Source: Methanocalculus sp. (GTDB lineage Archaea; Halobacteriota; Methanomicrobia; Methanomicrobiales; Methanocorpusculaceae). From it: DNA of 7,419 nt. The DNA lies in contig NZ_JAUSCG010000122.1 of the NCBI RefSeq assembly GCF_030651615.1, positions 1 through 7,419 on the forward strand, written 5' to 3'. Positions 1-5,621 of the stretch are shown piece by piece. A program made the position numbers and the translations under genes. The notes beneath the pieces are model-generated. The model was not told where the DNA came from. It made no database searches and was given only the letters and a program-made list of their open reading frames with translations. Numbering within the stretch: the first letter of the stretch is position 1; the number at the start of each line of letters is the position of its first letter.

Positions 1-887
1 ATCGGATCTGTTACTGCAAACCAGATATCTCTTCACTCAGAGCCGATGGGTATCATCCTGTTGATATGCACCTGCATACCACCCATTCGGATGGCAGAGC
101 AACAATCTCCGATCTCAAGAGATATGCAGAAAAAGAGAAGATCGGCATTGCCATAACCGATCATAATGAGATCAGCGGATCACGCAAAGCGCTCTCTACA
201 CGATCAGACATCCTGATCATTCCGGGCATCGAACTTGAGACAAGAGAAGGTCCCCACCTCCTCTTGTACTTCTATACCGCGGGGGATATGGAAGATTTCT
301 TCCATGATTTCACTGTTGAACGGAACCGGCAGACACCCGGCCTTCTTCAGAATCTGCCGGTACAGGAATGTCTCAATCTCGCTTCAGACTATGACTGCCT
401 CAGGATTGCTGCCCATCCCTATGGGTACTACGGCATCAACAGAGGGGTCCTGAAATGTGTCGAGAAGGAGATGCTCCCCGGTGTCCTCGATCATATTGAC
501 GGAATCGAGGTGATATGCGGAGGGATGATGTATGGACTCAATGAGAAGGCGATTTTATATGCGGAGGCACATGATATCCCCTATACCGGCGGGTCAGATG
601 CCCATATCCTCTCCGATGTCGGGAATGTGGTCTCTGCTGTTGCAGGAGACACCGTCGAAGAGTTCCTGGATGGGATCATCCGGAGAGAGAACCTGGTTAT
701 CGGTTCATCCGGCGGATATATGGCAAAAGGTGCAACTGCAGGAGTCATTGCATGGAGCTTTGTCCCATACACCATTGAACAGGCAGGTGCTCACTATCGG
801 TATCAGAAGCGCCGGACGAGAGATCTGGTCTCATCCTGTCGCACAAAACTCTCTTCCTACTGTTCCATCAAAAAAAGAAGAGTATGA
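1..887 (+). CDS. PHP-domain metal-dependent phosphoesterase (5' end outside window)
   Basis: Predicted metal-dependent phosphoesterase of the PHP superfamily (TrpH/YciV-like, COG0613 type), probably cytoplasmic; substrate unknown. Numbering from the first in-window ATG at 66, the PHP metal-ligand motifs are all visible: MHLHTTHSDG (H2, H4, D9), AITDHNE (D32, H33), PGIELET (E56), H64, AAHPYG (H117), GIEVICGG (E148) and GGSDAH (D178, H180). The set is complete, so the enzyme is likely active. After about residue 220 comes a short basic tail ending KKRRV. The frame has no stop between position 3 and the ATG, and those codons read as plausible protein (RICYCKPDISSLRADGYHPVD) leading directly into the first metal motif, so the true start probably lies upstream of the window. 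No other ATG, GTG or TTG precedes 66 in frame, and no good ribosome site precedes 66. The gene converges on the cardiolipin synthase gene. The superfamily call is secure; the substrate and exact start are not. Confidence 0.88.
   Translation, partial: RICYCKPDISSLRADGYHPVDMHLHTTHSDGRATISDLKRYAEKEKIGIAITDHNEISGSRKALSTRSDILIIPGIELETREGPHLLLYFYTAGDMEDFFHDFTVERNRQTPGLLQNLPVQECLNLASDYDCLRIAAHPYGYYGINRGVLKCVEKEMLPGVLDHIDGIEVICGGMMYGLNEKAILYAEAHDIPYTGGSDAHILSDVGNVVSAVAGDTVEEFLDGIIRRENLVIGSSGGYMAKGATAGVIAWSFVPYTIEQAGAHYRYQKRRTRDLVSSCRTKLSSYCSIKKRRV
870..880 (-). terminator. T-tract terminator candidate for the cardiolipin synthase gene
   Basis: Read on the minus strand, CTTCTTTTTTT begins about 11 nt after the cardiolipin synthase stop codon. 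Archaeal transcription commonly ends at oligo-T tracts on the non-template strand without a hairpin, and I see no convincing stem-loop here. The tract lies inside the PHP gene, where its complement encodes the last Lys-Lys-Arg-Arg residues. Assignment is by sequence pattern only. Confidence 0.4.
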
Positions 888-891
888 TGAT

Positions 892-2373
892 TCAGAGGAG
901 CGGAGAGAAGAGTCGTGATACCGACTGTTTCAACTTGATCATCCATGGAAGGGCTGCAAGCCGCTCAGGTGTCAGTTCGGTACAGACATCGAGATCCAGA
1001 CGATACTTCTCTTTCAGCACCATTGCGATCTGATGATCGTACATGATGGCATTTGTCTCAAAATTGAGCCGAAAACTTCGGACATCCCAGTTTGCACTCC
1101 CAACCGATGCAGCAGCCTCATCAACAACAATCGTCTTGGCATGGATAAACCCATGATCATACGTGTAGGCCCGGACACCAGCGTCGAGGAGTTGTGCGAT
1201 ATATGAGTATCCTGCCCAGTAGACGAAGAAGTGATCGGGTTTTGACGGCATCATGATCCGAACATCAATTCCGGATAGGGCAGCCATCCGAAGGGCGTCC
1301 ATGATACTCTCATCCGGGATGAAGTAGGGTGTCTGAATATAGACCGACTCTGTTGCAAGACTGATCAGCTTAAGATATGACTCTTTGATCGGGTTCCAGT
1401 AGGTATCAGGGCCGCCTGACACCACCTGCATCGGAAGTAGTCTCTCTGCCGAATCGTTGGACCCGGGGAAGTATCGAGGTGAAAATTCGATTAGTTCTCC
1501 TTTTGATGCATAGTTCCAGTCAAGTATGAACCGGATCTGCATCGAAGAGACCGCATGACCCTCCACCATAACAGCGGTATCACGCCAGGGGGCCCACTCC
1601 GGGACACGGCTCAGATAATCATCACCGATATTAAACCCGCCGATGAACCCGATCTTTCCATCAATCACTGCGATCTTGCGGTGGTTCCGGTAGTTAATCC
1701 TCGGATGCCGTATATGCAGGAGGGAGGGGAAGAAGAAGGCAAGCTCTCCTCCCGCCTCAAGATAGGGTGCAAAGAAAGACCGCTTCGGGCCGGCAGCACC
1801 AAGCCCGTCACCGAGGAACCTGACCGTGACACCCGCCTTTGCCCGCTCGGTTAATGCGGAGAAGACTTCCCGCCCGATCTCGTCATCCTTGAGGATATAA
1901 TATTCGAGATGGATGTGATCCTCAGCTTTTCGGATGGCCTCAAGCAGGGCAGCAAACTTATCATTTCCATCAGTAAAGATTCTAACCGCATTATCCGTCG
2001 TCACAATTGCCCTGTTGCTCTCCATCAGCATCAGCATCATCCGCTTGTATGCATCAGAAACAGTGTGTAGTTGCGGGATCTGATGGCTGAAGAGATCCTT
2101 CTTTTGTGATTCAATCAGATTGGTCATCGCCTCATCATACTCTTTCTTCACCCGGAACATCCGATCCCGGTGAAAGCTCTGTCCAACAAAGAGATAGAGG
2201 ATAAACCCAATGACAGGAAGAAGAAAGAGGGCCATGAGCCACGCGGTCGTCGCAGTCGGGCTCTTCCGCTCAATAAAGACGACGGTGAGTGCAAAGAGCA
2301 TGTTGATAAAATAGATGATCGGGACGATGAAGTCGTTTGCAAATTCGATGAGATCAGCGAAGATAATTATCAC
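892..2373 (-). CDS. cls: Cardiolipin synthase, HKD phospholipase D family
   Basis: Membrane phospholipid synthase that joins two phospholipid units through glycerol; in an archaeon the substrates would be archaetidyl-type ether lipids. A homologue from Methanospirillum hungatei has been characterised as a promiscuous archaeal cardiolipin synthase. The 493-residue length is normal for ClsA-type enzymes. Two transmembrane segments lie near residues 13-34 and 43-63, followed by two catalytic HKD motifs: HRKIAVIDGKIGFIGGFN (H231, K233, D238, N248) and HAKTIVVDEAAASVGSAN (H411, K413, D418, N428). Both are intact. The predicted start is GTG at 2373, because an in-frame TAG lies at 2409-2407 and the next in-frame Met is M25, inside the first membrane helix. 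The purine run AGAGAAAGG directly abuts this GTG, which is poor spacing, so the start is less certain than the identity. The gene is monocistronic here: convergent with the PHP gene and divergent from addB. Confidence 0.93.
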   Translation of the reverse strand: MIIIFADLIEFANDFIVPIIYFINMLFALTVVFIERKSPTATTAWLMALFLLPVIGFILYLFVGQSFHRDRMFRVKKEYDEAMTNLIESQKKDLFSHQIPQLHTVSDAYKRMMLMLMESNRAIVTTDNAVRIFTDGNDKFAALLEAIRKAEDHIHLEYYILKDDEIGREVFSALTERAKAGVTVRFLGDGLGAAGPKRSFFAPYLEAGGELAFFFPSLLHIRHPRINYRNHRKIAVIDGKIGFIGGFNIGDDYLSRVPEWAPWRDTAVMVEGHAVSSMQIRFILDWNYASKGELIEFSPRYFPGSNDSAERLLPMQVVSGGPDTYWNPIKESYLKLISLATESVYIQTPYFIPDESIMDALRMAALSGIDVRIMMPSKPDHFFVYWAGYSYIAQLLDAGVRAYTYDHGFIHAKTIVVDEAAASVGSANWDVRSFRLNFETNAIMYDHQIAMVLKEKYRLDLDVCTELTPERLAALPWMIKLKQSVSRLFSPLL

Positions 2374-2403
2374 CCTTTCTCTGATCTGGTTAATTACCCC
2401 TTC

Positions 2404-2414
2404 ATCCTATAGAA
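2404..2414 (-). promoter_or_regulatory. Weak TATA-like element, possibly for cls
   Basis: CTATAG is centred about 36 nt upstream of the cls GTG. Initiation about 25 nt downstream of it would leave a leader of roughly 10 nt carrying the AGAGAAAGG run. The core is palindromic and could equally face addB, with a leader of over 100 nt. There is no clear BRE. This is the best of several weak candidates. Confidence 0.18.
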
Positions 2415-2537
2415 TGCTAACGGAGATACATCAGGGGATGAGAGGTGAACAAACGTACACCCAACCCTAAGAAAAAACCCCCTCAACAACACCCTTATCA
2501 GAACTCTCACCGAACAGTCAGATGACTACCTTCCCCC

Positions 2538-2541
2538 GGAG
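2538..2541 (+). promoter_or_regulatory. Shine-Dalgarno site of addB
   Basis: GGAG lies five bases before the ATG at 2547. An in-frame TGA at 2523-2525 rules out any ATG start further upstream, so this site fixes the start of addB. Confidence 0.6.
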
Positions 2542-2546
2542 CCTCC

Positions 2547-5500
2547 ATGACAGAGACACTCACCCATATCCTCCCCGGCCGGCACCTCGACCTCTTCATC
2601 AAAAAAGCAACCGCTGCGGTACAGGATGACCCTTTCTCCACTCTGCTCATCCTCCCGACCAGCAATCTCGTCCGTGAGGTTCGGAGGCGTCTGCTTGATG
2701 ACGGCATCTCATTCATCCAGTCAACAGTAACAACCCTCGGAGGATACGCAGATGCAGTTGTGGATACCCATGCAGGCGGAAAGATCCGGATCACGAACCA
2801 TGAGAAAGAGCTGATCATCAGTGTACTCCTTCAGAGCAGAGACTACCCGCTCCTTGCTCCGAAGAGAAAACCAGGTTCCGGCATAGCAAAGGAGCTCCGA
2901 ATCCTCTTCGATGTCCTGCAGGAGAAGAAGATTGACTATCCGGAATCCCTCGGATTACTTCAGAGTCAGAAGAGTGATCAGATCGGATCGGTCTATTCGG
3001 CATATACCCGGTATCTCAGGGAAGAACAGCTCCTCGATGAACAGACCAACATCGAATGGGCGACAAAACAGATAGACGCTGACGGAGGACCACGGTCAGT
3101 CTTCATTTATGGCCTCTATGAACCCTTCGCAATCGAGAAAGACCTGATACTCGCATTGAAGAGATCGGCCAGATGCTTCGAGTATGCGATCCCTTATCTC
3201 CCTGAATCGAAGTGTTTTGCAGATGACGGCTCCTGGCTTCAGATCAAGTCAATCGAGACCATACCCACAGATACGCTCCCACCGCTCGCCCGCTTCTTCG
3301 ATGATCAGAACCCGACAACGATCAGGATCACCGCATACCGTGATCCCCTCGATGAATTGCGGGGAATAGCAGACGAAATCCACACCCTCATCGATGAAGG
3401 AACAGCTCCGGGAGATATTACACTCGTCTTCCCGGCGATCGCAGATGCAGTTCATCTGACAGAAGAGATCTTTTCTGAGTATGGCATCCCTTACTCGACG
3501 TCCACCGGCAGAACCATCAACAGTGCTCCCATCATCCGATCCCTCCTCCTCGTCCTTACAGTTCCGGTGCTCGGATATCAGAGGGATGACCTTCTGGCAC
3601 TCCTCAAATCCCCCTACTTCAGGTACTCCTGGGATCAGTCTGGAGAGCTCCACCATCTTGATGGCGCAAAAGTCGATTCGCTCTCACGACGATCAGGTGT
3701 CACCAAAGGGCGATCCGACTGGCATGATCGGATCACCCGGCAGATCCAAGCACGTAAAGCTGACTGTGAGACCCTCTCAGAAGAGAGGAGGATCTATCGG
3801 ATGCGTGAGATTGAAGAAGACTTTGCCATTCTTACCGGGATCGAATCCCTCTTCGAAATTCTTGAGACGCTCACATCGGATCAGACACTCACCGATCACC
3901 TCAGGAGATACCGGAGTCTCCTGACCACCCTCACACTCCCGGTGATCCAGAAGAGTGGCGATCAGGATCTGGTTGAAGACGAAGACCGGGCACTCCTCGC
4001 CTTCACCAGAATACTCGACCGGCTCGAACTCTCAGCCCGGATCATCCCTGAGAGGAAGATCACCGCTGCAACCTTCCTCTCTCTCCTGAAAACTGTGGGA
4101 TCAAAAACCCGGATACCGACAGAGAGGACCCGGCACGCCGTTCAGGTACTCGGTATCCGTGAGATTACCCATCTCAGAACCCCCCACCTCTTCATCGCAC
4201 ACCTCACCGAAGGAACCATACCGAATCTTTCTACCCGTCTGCCCCTCAGCACCAACCTCGAAACAAAGATGCTCGGAACACGTACCGGACCTGAAATCCT
4301 CAGGGAAGAACGGTACTACTTCCTCGCAGCCCTCGCTTCAGCAGAAGAGACCATCTCACTCTCATACCCAAAGACCGATGGTGAGAAGGTTCTCCTCAGG
4401 TCAGGATTTTTACGTGACCTCCCTGAATATGAGAATGAAAAAAGGTCATACAAAAACTCACGGCTTGCACGAGCGGAGGCTGCGGGCAGCCTCCTCGCAG
4501 AAGGAGATTACGCGGGTGCATACTCACTCCTCCCACAGGATCTCGATCTCGAAATGGCTGCTCACCGGATCACCATTGAAGAGTACCACAGAAGCGGTAT
4601 TCCCTCTTCTCCGTACGATGGAATCCTCGAAGATGATGAGGCGATACTCACGTCTCTTCATGAGAGGTTTGGAGATGAAGCGGTCTATTCGGCATCCTCA
4701 CTTGAACGATATGCAAGCTGCCCGTTCGCCTTCTTCGCAAGGAATGTCCTTTCTCTTGAACCTCTCCCTGAGATCGACCTCGATCTGACCAGCCTCGAAC
4801 GGGGCAATCTCATCCACAGGATCGCATACAGGTTCTTCAGGGAGAGGAGTGATCGCACCATCAGGGAGGAGAACCTTCAGGCAGCGATCAGAGAGATCCG
4901 ATCGATCTGCTCTCTGGAGCTTGACCTGTATGCCAGAAATAATCCCGTCTGGACTGTCGAGGGGGAGAGGCTCCTTGGATCAGACGATATCGGAGTCGGA
5001 GTCCTTGAAGAGTTCCTCAGATATGAGATGAAGCTCAACACCTCACCCTTCGTCCCTGCACACTTCGAATGCTCATTCGGCCTCCCCATCACAGATGATG
5101 GTGATCCTGCATCTATGAGAGACCCGATCGTGATCCCCCTTGATGATGAGAGCGCAATCAGACTCTCAGGGAGGATCGACCGGATAGATAGAACAGAGGA
5201 CGGACGGTTCTGTGTGATAGATTACAAGACAGGCAACTCTCCAGGGTACAGGGATATCACTAAAGGAAGAGCACTTCAGCTCCCCCTCTATATCAGGGCA
5301 GTTGAGTTGGGTATGGGCCTGATCGGTGCCGGTGGTGCATATTATACTGTGAAGAAAGGAGAGGTCAAATGCCAGGCTGTCATCCGGGATGCAGCCGTTG
5401 AGGATTACTTTAAAACCTTCTCCAGGTCAACAGGCGGGGGTGACCGCCCTCTTCCCGAAATCATCTCAGAATCTCTTGGATGGGTGAGGGGATACCTGGA

Positions 5501-5621
5501 CGGTATCAGAGACGGACGGTTCCAGACGGTTGCAGATGAGAAGGACTGTTCTGAGTACTGCAGCTACAAGACTGTCTGCCGGTTCAACAAACAGCGCCTC
5601 TTTGAGGAGGAAACAGAATGA
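2547..5621 (+). CDS. addB: AddB-like subunit: PD-(D/E)XK nuclease with inactive helicase-like region
   Basis: Predicted nuclease subunit of an AddAB-type helicase-nuclease that resects double-strand DNA ends for recombination. The 1024-residue length is close to bacterial AddB. Residues about 1-700 form a helicase-like part. No Walker A GKT is seen near the N-terminus, and the Walker B-like FIYGLYEPFA (186-195) lacks the usual acidic residues, so this part is probably not a motor. LFIAHLTEGTIP (548-559) matches the AddB 'GLNEGxxP' region. The C-terminal RecB-family nuclease starts at SASSLERYASCPFAFF (715-730) and has GNLIH (H757), GRIDRID (D878), VIDYKTG (D892, K894) and LQLPLY (Q911), a full catalytic set. 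C725 plus C1001, C1005 and C1011 match the AddB 4Fe-4S ligands, although the spacing here is Cx3Cx5C rather than the Cx2Cx5C I recall for Bacillus AddB. The stop overlaps the helicase start by ATGA. A more distant UvrD-associated RecB-like exonuclease is the alternative. Confidence 0.88.
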   Translation: MTETLTHILPGRHLDLFIKKATAAVQDDPFSTLLILPTSNLVREVRRRLLDDGISFIQSTVTTLGGYADAVVDTHAGGKIRITNHEKELIISVLLQSRDYPLLAPKRKPGSGIAKELRILFDVLQEKKIDYPESLGLLQSQKSDQIGSVYSAYTRYLREEQLLDEQTNIEWATKQIDADGGPRSVFIYGLYEPFAIEKDLILALKRSARCFEYAIPYLPESKCFADDGSWLQIKSIETIPTDTLPPLARFFDDQNPTTIRITAYRDPLDELRGIADEIHTLIDEGTAPGDITLVFPAIADAVHLTEEIFSEYGIPYSTSTGRTINSAPIIRSLLLVLTVPVLGYQRDDLLALLKSPYFRYSWDQSGELHHLDGAKVDSLSRRSGVTKGRSDWHDRITRQIQARKADCETLSEERRIYRMREIEEDFAILTGIESLFEILETLTSDQTLTDHLRRYRSLLTTLTLPVIQKSGDQDLVEDEDRALLAFTRILDRLELSARIIPERKITAATFLSLLKTVGSKTRIPTERTRHAVQVLGIREITHLRTPHLFIAHLTEGTIPNLSTRLPLSTNLETKMLGTRTGPEILREERYYFLAALASAEETISLSYPKTDGEKVLLRSGFLRDLPEYENEKRSYKNSRLARAEAAGSLLAEGDYAGAYSLLPQDLDLEMAAHRITIEEYHRSGIPSSPYDGILEDDEAILTSLHERFGDEAVYSASSLERYASCPFAFFARNVLSLEPLPEIDLDLTSLERGNLIHRIAYRFFRERSDRTIREENLQAAIREIRSICSLELDLYARNNPVWTVEGERLLGSDDIGVGVLEEFLRYEMKLNTSPFVPAHFECSFGLPITDDGDPASMRDPIVIPLDDESAIRLSGRIDRIDRTEDGRFCVIDYKTGNSPGYRDITKGRALQLPLYIRAVELGMGLIGAGGAYYTVKKGEVKCQAVIRDAAVEDYFKTFSRSTGGGDRPLPEIISESLGWVRGYLDGIRDGRFQTVADEKDCSEYCSYKTVCRFNKQRLFEEETE
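4689..5579 (+). other. RecB-family nuclease domain with Fe-S cysteines within addB
   Basis: This covers residues about 715-1011 of the AddB-like protein. The four cysteines bracket the nuclease: one in ASCPFAFF at its start and three in CSEYCSYKTVC at its end. This is the staple arrangement known from AddB, where an iron-sulfur cluster holds the nuclease fold together. Catalytic residues expected from the family are H757, D878, D892, K894 and Q911, and all are present. Confidence 0.8.
5606..5610 (+). promoter_or_regulatory. Shine-Dalgarno site of addA, inside the addB 3' end
   Basis: GGAGG ends seven bases before the ATG at 5618 and lies within the last codons of addB. With the ATGA overlap it indicates translational coupling and supports this ATG as the addA start. 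Confidence 0.7.

Larger units (their letters stand above)
2374..2546. other. Divergent intergenic region between cls and addB
   Basis: This 173-bp gap is the only noncoding stretch of any size and must hold the promoters for cls (leftward) and for addB-addA (rightward). It has one A-rich run (AAGAAAAAACC, 2469-2479) and one CTATAG palindrome near 2406-2411. I see no classic archaeal TATA box of the TTTATATA kind with a BRE, no strong hairpin and no RNA gene. A 26-codon GTG-initiated open frame occupies 2445-2525 but has little to support it as a gene. Confidence 0.7.

Noticed and set aside
532..918. Plus-strand frame overlapping the PHP gene
   Set aside because: It is a frame-shifted shadow; the PHP frame contains the GGSDAH metal motif through the same bases.
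1555..1854. Plus-strand 99-codon frame inside cls
   Set aside because: It is antisense to the first HKD motif region of cls and has no supporting signal.
2402..2441. TCATCC ... GGATGA inverted repeat in the divergent region
   Set aside because: Only six base pairs with a loop of about 28 nt; this is expected by chance and is not a credible terminator or operator.
3249..3656. Minus-strand open frame of 135 codons inside addB
   Set aside because: It lies wholly within the well-supported addB frame, shows no recognisable domain, and its composition looks like the complement of a coding strand.
4159..4788. Plus-strand open frame of 209 codons inside addB
   Set aside because: It is a shifted-frame shadow: Ser/Arg/Pro-rich, without motifs, while the addB frame through the same bases carries family motifs (TEGTIP, CPFAFF).
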